NCBI GenBank assembly: GCA_944376715.1
Contig: CALWDO010000017.1
Span: 1 to 51,241, forward strand
Reading direction: 5' to 3'
From: an uncultured Lachnoclostridium sp.
Lineage (GTDB): Bacteria; Bacillota; Clostridia; Lachnospirales; Lachnospiraceae
DNA length: 51,241 nt
Below are positions 17,417-26,612 of this stretch, in pieces. Both the position numbers and the translations under genes were made by a program. Position 1 is the stretch's first letter, and each line of letters begins with the position of its first letter. The notes under the pieces are model-generated. The model searched no databases. It was not told where the DNA came from and saw only the letters and a program-made list of their open reading frames with translations.

Positions 17417-20257
17417 CTAGTCATTGATCACTTCCGTCGTCGCCTCTGACGCCGTACCCGTCAGGATCTCATCTTCCTCCGCCAGGCTGAAGTAATACTT
17501 GAAAATATCCGCCGCCATAGTCGCCGCATTTGCCGAGGTATAACCATTGGCAATACGGATAGTAATGGCGATCTCAGGATTTTCATAGGGCGCATAGCCC
17601 ATAAAAAGCGCATGGTTCGGATGACTGGTAGACTGCTGTGCCGTACCGGTCTTTCCTGCAATGCTCAAATCCAGATCGGCAAAAGCGTCTGTATTCAGCG
17701 CCACCTCATGCATGCCCTCCTGGATCACGTCCCAGGTCGAATCTGCAATATCCATTTCATTATATACTGACGCGGAATATTCTTCAATAGTGTTTCCTTC
17801 CGAATCTGTCAATTTATCAAGAAGGGTCAGATTGTATGCAGTCCCTCGGTTGGCAATGGTCGCTGCATATCTGGTCAATTGAGAAATGCTGAACAGATGA
17901 GTTCCCTGTCCGATGGAAGAACGGATTCCGTCTGTATCGGACAGATGAGGATCATTTTCAGGAATCTCAATACCGCTTGTGGCATCCAGTCCAAATTCTG
18001 CCGCATACTCTGCCAGAATGGCAAGCGCACGATCTGAAGAATATCCTGTAGTTCTGCCTCCGCCCAAACGGAAGCCCATCTCGTAAAAATAATAGTTGCA
18101 GGACACCCGGATCGCATCCACCATATTTATATTGCCATGGCTTCCATGATACTGATTGTAGATCCAGCAGGTGGGAGAACCATATGCCTCCGTAAACACA
18201 CCGGTGGCATGGATAATCTCTGTAGGGGTCACCACGCCTTCTTCCAATGCCGCGGTCGCAACCACCGGTTTGAAAGTAGATCCCGGAGCCGTCTGTTCCT
18301 GCGTCGCCCGGCTGTACAACGGAGATGCATTATCCTGGTTCAATTCTGCATAATACGCCGAATCCATCGTATTAGTCAAACGGTTATTGTCATATCCCGG
18401 ATAGCTTACATTCGCCAGTACATCCCCTGTATTGGGATCCACGATCACACACCCGGCGCTGCAGGGTTCCAGCGCCAGTTGGGCCGGTGTAATTTCCAGG
18501 CTGCTGATCTTGTCGATCATAAAATTGTACGCAGAATAAGTATTGTTTTCGAGTCTCCGGATCGTTTCCTCATCATACTCCAGAACCCCCTGGTCATACA
18601 AGAGCAAACATATCTCTTTTCCCGACACTACATCGTCCAGAAGCAGATATTTATACAGCATATTCTGGAAATCGACATCATTTGCAAGTTCTGTCGAAAT
18701 ATAATCCAGCACTACATTATAGATTTCTTCGGAACTCAGATATGAGGATTCTGCCTCCAAACCGGAGACGTCCACCCAGTTCATGGATATGGCGTACTCC
18801 AGATATTCTTTCAGGCTGATAACTTCATCCCTGGTCCATGCCAGATAAGTCGGATCTTCCCGGTCGATAGCGCTGCTCATAAGAATATTAGCATCCCCCA
18901 TCAGCACATTCGACACGATGTAGCTCATATAATTCTTCATCTCACGGCTCAGATTCTGATATGCCGTCGGGTTATCTGACCGAAGCTCCGACATAATCTG
19001 TCCGATCATCGTCTCCAGCCGGGACTGCATCCGCTGATAAACGGACTTCTCCAGCTCTGAAGCATTCTCATCGGAAAAGTCAGCGGCATCGATCACATGA
19101 TTGTCTATCAACGCGTAGTAGACATCATAAATCGGAATCACAATATCAGAAGCCGAGCTGTTCGCTCCCGCGTTATATTCTTTCATGTTGCGGATCTTGG
19201 ATACCAGAATGCCCGCCAGCCTCTGTTCAATAATATCATAGACTGCGATCTGCAGATCTTTGTCAATCGTAAGGTAAACGTCATTACCGGATTCAGGCTG
19301 CACTTCCTCTTCTACCTCCAGCACGTTTCCCATACTGTCCACGTAGATAATCTGGTAGCCCCTTGTACCCTGCAGCTCTGTCTCCATATACTGTTCGATG
19401 CCGGCTTTTCCTACAATATCATTAAGCTCATAGTCTCCGCCGTTTTCATTCAGGCTGTTCAGTTCCTCCTGGGACGCGCTTCCATTATATCCGATAATAT
19501 TTGCGAAATACTCCGCGTCTGAATATACTCTCAGCGTGCTCTGGGAGATATTTACGCCCTGCAGACTGTCCAGATTCTCGGTGATCTCTGCAACTGTCTC
19601 GTCGCTGACATCCTCCGCAATCGTAGTAGCCACATACCTCTGATAATTATTCTGGGCCATGGCATAACGTATCGTCACCAGTTTCAGCCGTTCCTCCGGC
19701 GTGTAGTCTTCGGAGATATTGTATCTCTCTGTGCAGAGATATGTCATCATCTCGTCGGCGGTGGAAGTATACTCCTCCGGACTCATCTCGTCAATTGTCG
19801 CATACCCATACACATCTGCTTTAAAACGATTCAGCGCCGTACCGCTCTGGCTGAAAACATACTCTCCGTTTTCATACAGAATACCAAAATTACTGACCAC
19901 GCTGTCCCCATGGGATTCTACGATCTCAATGACTTTTGCAATAGTATTGTTCAGTGTTTCTGTTTTTTTACGCGTATTCTGTTCCGAACCGTCATCTTCG
20001 ATCGTGACCGAATACGAAAGCACATTATCCGCCAACACTTCTCCGTTCCGGTCGTAGATTCTACCTCTGGTACTGGGAATATTAACTTCCTTGCGGATCT
20101 GCATAGTAAAGTTCTCCGCATACTCCTCTCCCCGGATGATCTGCAGATAAAAGATCCTGACAAGCAGGATACCGAAAAAAGCCATGAATACCAACAATAA
20201 AACAAATACTCTCGATGTGACAAAATTTATAAAAGATTCTTTCAGGTCGTCAAACAA
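17417..20257 (-). CDS. mrdA: Penicillin-binding protein 2 (elongation transpeptidase) with large insertion
   Basis: This 946-residue class B PBP cross-links peptidoglycan with RodA during elongation. A membrane anchor is at about 16-40, and the pedestal domain contains STRGRIYDRNG (62-72). The transpeptidase motifs are STFK at 660-663, SCN at 719-721 and KTG at 869-871. Compared with usual PBP2 of about 600-700 residues, roughly 245 extra residues (about 347-590) are inserted between DLQIAVYDII and the GCVIVDPNTGDVLANVSYPG strand. The insert is helical, acidic and without motifs I recognise. The start is TTG 20257, with GGAG 8 nt upstream. The gene is 13 nt after mreD. Confidence 0.95.
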   Translation of the reverse strand: MFDDLKESFINFVTSRVFVLLLVFMAFFGILLVRIFYLQIIRGEEYAENFTMQIRKEVNIPSTRGRIYDRNGEVLADNVLSYSVTIEDDGSEQNTRKKTETLNNTIAKVIEIVESHGDSVVSNFGILYENGEYVFSQSGTALNRFKADVYGYATIDEMSPEEYTSTADEMMTYLCTERYNISEDYTPEERLKLVTIRYAMAQNNYQRYVATTIAEDVSDETVAEITENLDSLQGVNISQSTLRVYSDAEYFANIIGYNGSASQEELNSLNENGGDYELNDIVGKAGIEQYMETELQGTRGYQIIYVDSMGNVLEVEEEVQPESGNDVYLTIDKDLQIAVYDIIEQRLAGILVSKIRNMKEYNAGANSSASDIVIPIYDVYYALIDNHVIDAADFSDENASELEKSVYQRMQSRLETMIGQIMSELRSDNPTAYQNLSREMKNYMSYIVSNVLMGDANILMSSAIDREDPTYLAWTRDEVISLKEYLEYAISMNWVDVSGLEAESSYLSSEEIYNVVLDYISTELANDVDFQNMLYKYLLLDDVVSGKEICLLLYDQGVLEYDEETIRRLENNTYSAYNFMIDKISSLEITPAQLALEPCSAGCVIVDPNTGDVLANVSYPGYDNNRLTNTMDSAYYAELNQDNASPLYSRATQEQTAPGSTFKPVVATAALEEGVVTPTEIIHATGVFTEAYGSPTCWIYNQYHGSHGNINMVDAIRVSCNYYFYEMGFRLGGGRTTGYSSDRALAILAEYAAEFGLDATSGIEIPENDPHLSDTDGIRSSIGQGTHLFSISQLTRYAATIANRGTAYNLTLLDKLTDSEGNTIEEYSASVYNEMDIADSTWDVIQEGMHEVALNTDAFADLDLSIAGKTGTAQQSTSHPNHALFMGYAPYENPEIAITIRIANGYTSANAATMAADIFKYYFSLAEEDEILTGTASEATTEVIND

Positions 20258-20270
20258 ATTATCCGCTCCT

Positions 20271-20768
20271 TCAGGTGCTGTTCTTCTCCAGGCTCCGGTT
20301 TACCGAATAAATAATCCGGTAAAACACCAACGTCAAAATCACCGTATAAACCAGTTCAGGCAAAATGATCCTTGTCAAATAGTAGAAGAACGCGAAACGG
20401 CTCCTCATGAGGAACATTACCACATAAGTGCCAAGCCCATATGCCAGTTCACTGACTGAGATCAGAAAAATAGGAAGCTTGATGTCTTCACCGTAAAAGA
20501 TACGGTTGAAATACCCGTTCACATACCCTATGTACATGTACATGACCGCATGCATTCCTAAAAGCCTTCCGTAGAAAATATCCTCCAGAAGGCCGCAGAA
20601 AAATCCTACCCAGAGCCCTTCTTTCTTTCCTCTCATAAACCCAAAGGAAGAGGTCAGGACTACGAGCAGATTCGGACTGATGGAACCGATCGCCAACGCT
20701 TTGAACACTGTGCTCTGCAGAAGAAAACTGACCAAAATCATCAGAGCCACAATAATTTTCCGCTTCAT
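20271..20768 (-). CDS. mreD: Rod shape-determining protein MreD
   Basis: This 165-residue polytopic membrane protein has about five hydrophobic segments and the MreD-typical early stretch ISPNLLVVLTSSFGFMRG. It is a component of the elongasome between MreC and the RodA/PBP2 synthase. Sequence conservation in this family is low, so the call rests on size, hydrophobicity pattern and its place between mreC and the PBP2 gene. Gaps are 20 nt to mreC and 13 nt to mrdA. Confidence 0.92.
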   Translation of the reverse strand: MKRKIIVALMILVSFLLQSTVFKALAIGSISPNLLVVLTSSFGFMRGKKEGLWVGFFCGLLEDIFYGRLLGMHAVMYMYIGYVNGYFNRIFYGEDIKLPIFLISVSELAYGLGTYVVMFLMRSRFAFFYYLTRIILPELVYTVILTLVFYRIIYSVNRSLEKNST

Positions 20769-20788
20769 ACTATCTGTTCCTTTCTGTC

Positions 20789-21661
20789 TTATTCTGATTC
20801 TGTTGCCTCCGCATCCACCTGCTGCTTCAAATCGGTAATAACCAGCACGGTAGTCAGATGCTCAAAATCCACTGCCGGCGTCAGGCTGCCGGATTTTGTC
20901 AGATTATTGGCATCCATCGATATTTCATTCACATACCCAATCAGTATCCCCTTGTGGAACTTCGCACTGGTGTGTGAGGTAACTACCTTGTCCCCATGTT
21001 CCACTTCATTGTCCTCATCCCGCAGCTGATTCAGCTGAAGCGTGCCTTCCGTCATCATCTCCAGGTCTCCGCGGACATAACACAGATCTGAGTTTTTCAG
21101 AATCATGGCGCTTACATTGCTCATATCGTCAATAATGGACCGGACCTGAGCCCAATCAGGCCCGACTTTCGTCACGATTCCCACCAGACCGCCGTCTGCG
21201 ATCACATTCATATCCACCTGGATCCCGTCATTGGACCCTTTATCTATAATGAACATGTCGAACCAGTTTCCACTGTCTTTACCAATCACATTCGCAGCCA
21301 TCGTATTCAGGTCCGAATACTCTTCTTCCAGGTCAAGCAGATCCCTCAGGTCTTCCAGTTCATACCGTTCCTGCAAAAGCGTATTGTTCTCCAGCGTCAG
21401 TTCCGCCACCTGCGCACGCAGCTCCTCGTTTTCGCTTCTGACTGCCCGCAGATCTTCCAGGTCATCCACCCGGCTCCTGGCCCAGCTTCCTGCCGCGTTG
21501 ATTCCTCTCTGCACCGGAATCAAAATATAATTGGAGACTGTATTGAGCGGTCCTCCGTCGAAATCGGTTAGGAATGACAGGAACATCGCCCCGATACACA
21601 GAAACGTCAGTACAGCCAGCACATACTTGCTGGGAATATTAAACCGGTCTCTTCGTCTCAT
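20789..21661 (-). CDS. mreC: Rod shape-determining protein MreC
   Basis: This 290-residue bitopic elongasome protein has a short cytoplasmic N-terminus, one membrane segment at about 12-32, a coiled coil at about 65-110 (EDLRAVRSENEELRAQVAEL) and a beta-barrel outer domain with the family's GLVGIV and VTSHTSAKFHKGILIGYV blocks. It couples MreB filaments to PBP2. Its gene is 18 nt downstream of mreB. Confidence 0.94.
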   Translation of the reverse strand: MRRRDRFNIPSKYVLAVLTFLCIGAMFLSFLTDFDGGPLNTVSNYILIPVQRGINAAGSWARSRVDDLEDLRAVRSENEELRAQVAELTLENNTLLQERYELEDLRDLLDLEEEYSDLNTMAANVIGKDSGNWFDMFIIDKGSNDGIQVDMNVIADGGLVGIVTKVGPDWAQVRSIIDDMSNVSAMILKNSDLCYVRGDLEMMTEGTLQLNQLRDEDNEVEHGDKVVTSHTSAKFHKGILIGYVNEISMDANNLTKSGSLTPAVDFEHLTTVLVITDLKQQVDAEATESE

Positions 21662-21679
21662 ATTATACAGCTCCCGCCG

Positions 21680-22687
21680 TTATTCATATTTCTGTTCTTT
21701 AGTAACGAACGCCAGGGAACGGAATTCCTTGTCGTTAATCACTCTCGCCAGACCTCTTGCCACGCTCAGCTCCGGCTCATTATCTACAGTCACACGGATG
21801 CCGGATCGTTCCTGGATCAGCTGATCCAGTTTTCTGATCCTGGCCGATCCTCCGGTCAGATAAATGCCGTTGCGGATAATATCCACGCCCAGTTCCGGCG
21901 GAGTCCTCTCCAGAATCGACTTCACCGCGTCCATAATCACATTCAGCTGTTCTTTGATGGATTCATATACGAACTCTGTGGTAATCTCCAGCATCTGCGG
22001 CAGGCCGATCACCATATTGCGTCCGCAGATCTGCATGCTTCCCTCTTCCGGTTCCACCGCATAAGCCAGCTCTTTCTTGATATTTTCCGCCGTCTTATTC
22101 CCGATATAAAAATTATATTCTTTCCGGATCGCAGCCTGAATCGCATCGTCTATGGAACGGCCTCCAGTCTGGATCAGGCGGCTGATCACGGTGCCGCCGA
22201 GAGATAAAACAGAGATCTCGGTAGTCTCGGCTCCTATATCGATAACCATGACTCCCTGCGCTTCTTTCACATTGATATCAAGTCCCAGTCCGGCAGCTAC
22301 CGGTTTATCTACCAGATAAACAGCCTTCGGCTTCATATTGGAATCCTGAATCAACATCGTAAAGCTGCGTTCCTGCATATCTGTAGGAAGCGCCACGAAG
22401 AACTCTGCCCCCCGAAGCTGTCCCTTGGTGTTTTTTTCCAGCAGGCTCTTCAAAAATGCCTGCATATAACTGATGCTCGCCAGATTGCCGTAAGACATAG
22501 GGCTGGACACTTGAATATTGGCAGGCGCTTTTTCGAACATGGCATACGCCTCGTCCCCATAAGCCAGCATCGTCTTTTTGTCCTGCACAGCCACCATGTT
22601 GTGCTGCATCAGATAGCTGTCCGCGTCCTTATGATAGATTTTCAGATGATAAGATCCGAAATCACAGCCAAAGCAATGATTGTTCAT
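21680..22687 (-). CDS. mreB: MreB-family actin-like cytoskeletal protein (divergent)
   Basis: This 335-residue actin-fold ATPase has phosphate-1 FGCDFGSYHLKIY, phosphate-2 VIDIGAETTEIS and adenosine motif GIYLTGGSARI. It fits MreB by position before mreC and mreD, but the phosphate loops differ from classic MreB (IDLGTANT and DIGGGTTE), so it is a divergent member. It should form membrane-associated filaments that steer lateral wall synthesis. ATG 22687 is preferred, with GAGGG about 9 nt upstream. Other MreB-like paralogues may exist elsewhere in the genome. Confidence 0.88.
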   Translation of the reverse strand: MNNHCFGCDFGSYHLKIYHKDADSYLMQHNMVAVQDKKTMLAYGDEAYAMFEKAPANIQVSSPMSYGNLASISYMQAFLKSLLEKNTKGQLRGAEFFVALPTDMQERSFTMLIQDSNMKPKAVYLVDKPVAAGLGLDINVKEAQGVMVIDIGAETTEISVLSLGGTVISRLIQTGGRSIDDAIQAAIRKEYNFYIGNKTAENIKKELAYAVEPEEGSMQICGRNMVIGLPQMLEITTEFVYESIKEQLNVIMDAVKSILERTPPELGVDIIRNGIYLTGGSARIRKLDQLIQERSGIRVTVDNEPELSVARGLARVINDKEFRSLAFVTKEQKYE

Positions 22688-22714
22688 GGTATTTTCCCTC
22701 TTTCTCTGCAACGA

Positions 22715-23404
22715 CTACAGGTAATTTTTTTCCCGGAGACTCACGTAAGCATGCTCTCCGATGATAATATGGTCTGTTAAATGGATTCCCAGCAGTTCTC
22801 CTGCTTCCTGAATCCTTTTTGTTACATTCAGGTCTTCTCTGCTGGGTCTGGCATCCCCGCTGGGATGATTGTGCAGCAGAATGATCTGTACCGCCCTGGC
22901 GGCCAGCGCCTCAAGGAAGATCTCCCGGGGAGAGACAATAGAAGCATTGACAGTTCCCTTGAATACATACTTTTCCTTCAGGAGACGCCCCTTCTGATTC
23001 AGCATCAGAAGCAGCAGGACTTCCTGCTCTTCATGGCGCAGATCCTCCATATAGTAATCTGCCACTTCCTCAGGGCTGCGGAAAAAGGTGCCTTCCCCCG
23101 CTTCTTCCCTCGCCATCCGGCGCGCAATCTCCAGTACACATTTCAGCTGAATCGCCTTGACTCTTCCGATTCCTCTGACAGAGGAAAGCTCGTCAAGGCT
23201 CATCCGGCGGATGCCGGTAAATCCTTCTTTCTCCGGCGCTGTCTTAAGGAGTTCTCCGGCCAGTTCCAGGACGCTTCGCCCTCTGGCCCCGGTTCTCAGG
23301 ATGACGGCCAGAAGTTCCCGGTTCGTCAGTGCCTGCACCCCGTATCTCTCACATTTCTCATATGGACGGTCTTCCTCCGGAAGACTGTTCCACTGTTCAT
23401 TCAT
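22715..23404 (-). CDS. radC: RadC/JAB-domain protein
   Basis: This 229-residue protein has an N-terminal helix-hairpin-helix region (LSSVRGIGRVKAIQL) followed by an MPN/JAB metalloprotease-like domain. The metal motif is HNHPSGDARPSREDLN. The historical DNA-repair role is doubtful, and the biochemical activity of the family is unsettled. ATG 23404 is preferred over an upstream ATG at 23455 because GGAGG is 9 nt before it. RadC just before mreB is a common order in bacteria with mreBCD clusters. Confidence 0.93.
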   Translation of the reverse strand: MNEQWNSLPEEDRPYEKCERYGVQALTNRELLAVILRTGARGRSVLELAGELLKTAPEKEGFTGIRRMSLDELSSVRGIGRVKAIQLKCVLEIARRMAREEAGEGTFFRSPEEVADYYMEDLRHEEQEVLLLLMLNQKGRLLKEKYVFKGTVNASIVSPREIFLEALAARAVQIILLHNHPSGDARPSREDLNVTKRIQEAGELLGIHLTDHIIIGEHAYVSLREKNYL

Positions 23405-23482
23405 ATTCGGCAACCTCCGTTCCTGTCCTCCAGACACCCCGTCGGTTATCCGCATCTCCTTTAGTATCTGCTTTTTCCCGTC

Positions 23483-23737
23483 CTATATCCAGCGATAGAC
23501 CAGAATTGCCAGCACGATCCCGACAATACTCGCGATCGTGATCCGGATCGTCATTCCAAATGTAAGTACCAGAATGCCCAGATCCAGGATAATCGGCGTC
23601 TCAATGCCAAACGCCTGTCCATAGTTCAGCCAGCTAAGCCCTGAGATTCCTTCCGTCAGACTTCCGATAAATCCGCCAAGCACAACGCCGGCCAGCACAA
23701 GCAAAAGCAGCGTCCAGCCATTTTTTGCACTCCTCAT
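23483..23737 (-). CDS. DUF4321-like small membrane protein
   Basis: This 84-residue protein has two hydrophobic segments (about 9-28 and 51-82) and a Gly-rich first helix (LAGVVLGGFIGSL), resembling DUF4321 proteins of clostridia. Its function is unknown. The start ATG at 23737 follows GGAGG by 9 nt. It is the gene before radC-mreBCD (78-nt gap), the largest internal gap in this operon, and may assist the elongasome; that is only contextual. Confidence 0.78.
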   Translation of the reverse strand: MRSAKNGWTLLLLVLAGVVLGGFIGSLTEGISGLSWLNYGQAFGIETPIILDLGILVLTFGMTIRITIASIVGIVLAILVYRWI

Positions 23738-23766
23738 ATGTAGGTTTACCTCCAAAAGCGATTCAT

Positions 23767-25371
23767 TTAATCATACCATGGAGCATATCTTTTTGCAATC
23801 GCTTCTGCTATTTTTAATCCGTCCATGGCCGCAGACGTGATCCCGCCTGCATAACCCGCACCCTCTCCGCAGGGATAAATTCCTTTGATGATGCTCTCCA
23901 TATTTTCTCCCCGCAGGATTCTCACCGGGGAAGACGTCCGGCTCTCCACACCGGACAGGACCGCATCCGGACGGTCAAATCCTCGAATCAGCGACCCGCA
24001 GCCCCGGATCCCTTCTTCCAGCGCCGCAGACAGTTCAGCCGGAAAGATTTCTCTTACATTAGAAAGCAGGTAGTTTCCTTTCATGCACGGTTCTACTTCT
24101 CCCAGGGCAGAGGAAGCCTGACTGGCACAGAAATCCCCGAACAGCTGCACCGGGATCTTTCCCTTTCCTGCCCGGAACGCGGCTGACTCCAGCCTGCGCT
24201 GAAATTCCACACCCGCGAGCACGCCTTCTTCCCCGAAATCATTCGGCGTCACCGTAACAATCATGGCGCTGTTGGCATTTCTGCCGTCCCTGGCGTGATA
24301 ACTCATCCCGTTCACCGCCAGACACTCCGGTTCCGAAGAAGCGTTGACCACATATCCTCCCGGACACATACAGAAGGAATACACGCCCCGTCCGCTCTGC
24401 GTTTTCCGCGTTACTTTGTAGGAAGCAGCCGGCAGACAATCCGGATAATGTTCCCCGTACCGGCTCCTGTTCACCAGTTCCTGCGGATGTTCCATACGAA
24501 CCCCCACAGCAAAGGACTTGGCTTCCATAGGTACGCCCAGATCATGGAGCATCTGAAAAGTATCTCTGGCGCTGTGCCCTATGGCCAGTACCACCTGTTC
24601 CGCTTCCAGATACTCTTCTTTCTCCATATCCCTGCGGCGGATCTGTATTCCTTTCACCCGGCCGTCTTCCAGGTCCAGTCCCGCCGCCTGTGTCCCGAAA
24701 TGGACCTCTCCGCCCAGACTTACGATCTCTTTCCTTATATATGTCACAATATCTCTGAGCAGATCTGTTCCAAGATGGGGCTTCTGCACATACAGAATCT
24801 CCTCCGGAGCCCCTGCCTCCACGAAGATCTCCAGTACCTTCCGGTTTCTTCCGGACGTATCCTTAACTAAAGTATTCAGCTTTCCGTCAGAAAAAGTACC
24901 GGCGCCTCCTTCTCCGAACTGGACGTTCGACCAGGGATCCAGCACTCCCAGTTTCCAGAATGTCTCCACCGTTCTGGCACGGGATTCCACATCCTGCCCC
25001 CGTTCCAGAAGGATCGGCGCATATCCGGCACGGGCAAGCGCAAGGCCGCAGAACAGTCCCGCCGGTCCTGTCCCTATAATGACCGGACGGTGCGCCAGCC
25101 GCTCTGTCCCGGGTTTGGGGAACTGATAACGGACGCGCTGTGCTTTTGTCACCTGTTTTGGATGTTTTTTCAGTATGGCCGCTTCTTTCTTCACTTCCGC
25201 GTCTATAATATAGACATATTTTAATTCATCCCCTCTGGCGTCCAGCGACTGCCTCACGATCTCGTACCGTATCAGATCATCCGGACGGATTCTCAGCGTT
25301 TTCAGGATCTTCTCCCGAAGTTCCTGTTCTGTGTGGGGAATCTTCATTTTCAACTGTTGGATTCTCAGCAT
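23767..25371 (-). CDS. NAD(P)/FAD-dependent oxidoreductase, COG2509-like
   Basis: This 534-residue flavoprotein has an N-terminal domain of about 90 residues and then an FAD-binding motif, VIIGTGPAGLFCGLALARAG. The family blocks FGEGGAGTFSDGKLNT and FCMCPGGYVVNASSE are present, as is a C-terminal GEGAGYAGGITSAA FAD-contact loop. This family is widespread in Firmicutes but the substrate is not established. The ATG at 25371 is preceded by AGGAAC. It overlaps the previous flavoprotein gene by 7 nt, so the two are translationally linked. Confidence 0.87.
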   Translation of the reverse strand: MLRIQQLKMKIPHTEQELREKILKTLRIRPDDLIRYEIVRQSLDARGDELKYVYIIDAEVKKEAAILKKHPKQVTKAQRVRYQFPKPGTERLAHRPVIIGTGPAGLFCGLALARAGYAPILLERGQDVESRARTVETFWKLGVLDPWSNVQFGEGGAGTFSDGKLNTLVKDTSGRNRKVLEIFVEAGAPEEILYVQKPHLGTDLLRDIVTYIRKEIVSLGGEVHFGTQAAGLDLEDGRVKGIQIRRRDMEKEEYLEAEQVVLAIGHSARDTFQMLHDLGVPMEAKSFAVGVRMEHPQELVNRSRYGEHYPDCLPAASYKVTRKTQSGRGVYSFCMCPGGYVVNASSEPECLAVNGMSYHARDGRNANSAMIVTVTPNDFGEEGVLAGVEFQRRLESAAFRAGKGKIPVQLFGDFCASQASSALGEVEPCMKGNYLLSNVREIFPAELSAALEEGIRGCGSLIRGFDRPDAVLSGVESRTSSPVRILRGENMESIIKGIYPCGEGAGYAGGITSAAMDGLKIAEAIAKRYAPWYD

Positions 25372-26612
25372 AATGTTCCTGTTCCTTCCGCCGCGGCGCT
25401 GCCTGCCAGATATCCGCTGGTCCACGCCCATTGAAGATTATAACCTCCGCATGCTCCGTCCACATCCAGCAGTTCTCCCGCCAGATAAAGTCCGGGCATA
25501 CAGGCAGACTCCATGGTGATCCCTTTCAGTTCTGTAAGCGGGACGCCCCCTGTACAGACCTGCGCCTGCTCAAAACCGCGGCAGCGGACCACTGAAAAAC
25601 GCAGTTCTTCCGCCTGCTTAATAAGCCGGTACTCTTCTTCCTGCGTCCACTGGTTCCGCTTCTTTTTCCGGCTGATCCCCGCCCGTTCCAGAAGCACCCC
25701 GGATAATTTCTCCGGAAAGACGCCCAAAAGCGTGTCTGTGCCGGAGCGCTCCCCGGTATACTCTCTGTTTTCTTCAAATACCCTTCTGGTCTGTCCGCTT
25801 CCCCGTCCTTCCCACAGATTCAGGCAGATCTCGCAGCGTCTCCCCTCCTTCAATGCCCGGGATACATACCGGCTCACCTGAAAGACAGGAATGCCGGACA
25901 GTCCATAGGAAGTAAACTGCACCTCTCCGGTCTCTTCTATACATGTCTCCCCGTCGATCAGGAGAACCACTTTCGCCTCCTGACGGATACCTGCCAGTTT
26001 CGCGCAGTCCTTTTCTGCCGCATACAGACCGGTAAGCGCGGGCAGAGGCGGGATCACGGTATGCCCGAAGCCTTCCGCCAGACGGTAACCGTCGCCGGTG
26101 GCTCCTGTCCCCGGAGCCGCCAAAGAACCGCATGCCAGGATCAGAACGTCGCCTTCATACTGCCATCCGGCTGTCTTCACCAGAAAACGGTTCCCTGTGT
26201 ATTCTGCGGAAAGGATCTCCGTATTGCAGCCGCTCCGGACCTTCAGACGTTCTGCCTCCAGCCGGAGCGCCGACGCCACCGACGACGCCTGACCGTCCGC
26301 CGGATAAAGATATCCGTCCCTGTCCCTGGCCGGAATCCCCAGTTCTTCAAAGAACATCACCGCATCCTCCATTGAAAACCCTTTTAACGCCTGTTCCACA
26401 AAAGCCGGACAGCCGCTTCGGTAATTTTTCATATCCTGGTTCCGGTTGGTAAAATTGCAGCGGCCGTTTCCTGTGACCAGCAGCTTTTTCCCTGTCTGTT
26501 TATTTTTTTCCAGCAGCGTCACTTTCGCGCCCCGCCGGGCGGCCGCTATGGCCGCCATGAGACCGGAAGCGCCGCCGCCGGCTACCAGTATCTGTTTCCC
26601 GCTTTGCTTCAT
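25365..26612 (-). CDS. HI0933/YhiN-family flavoprotein
   Basis: This 415-residue protein starts with VAGGGASGLMAAIAAARRG and the family signature GKKLLVTGNGRCNFTN. A second signature, GELLDVDGACGGYNLQWAW, comes near the C-terminus. The family is annotated variously as aminoacetone oxidase, BaiN-like or simply flavoprotein, and no substrate can be assigned from sequence. It overlaps its upstream PLP gene by 4 nt (ATGA) and its downstream flavoprotein gene by 7 nt, so both flavoproteins belong to the mutS-to-mre transcript. Confidence 0.88.
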   Translation of the reverse strand: MKQSGKQILVAGGGASGLMAAIAAARRGAKVTLLEKNKQTGKKLLVTGNGRCNFTNRNQDMKNYRSGCPAFVEQALKGFSMEDAVMFFEELGIPARDRDGYLYPADGQASSVASALRLEAERLKVRSGCNTEILSAEYTGNRFLVKTAGWQYEGDVLILACGSLAAPGTGATGDGYRLAEGFGHTVIPPLPALTGLYAAEKDCAKLAGIRQEAKVVLLIDGETCIEETGEVQFTSYGLSGIPVFQVSRYVSRALKEGRRCEICLNLWEGRGSGQTRRVFEENREYTGERSGTDTLLGVFPEKLSGVLLERAGISRKKKRNQWTQEEEYRLIKQAEELRFSVVRCRGFEQAQVCTGGVPLTELKGITMESACMPGLYLAGELLDVDGACGGYNLQWAWTSGYLAGSAAAEGTGTLC

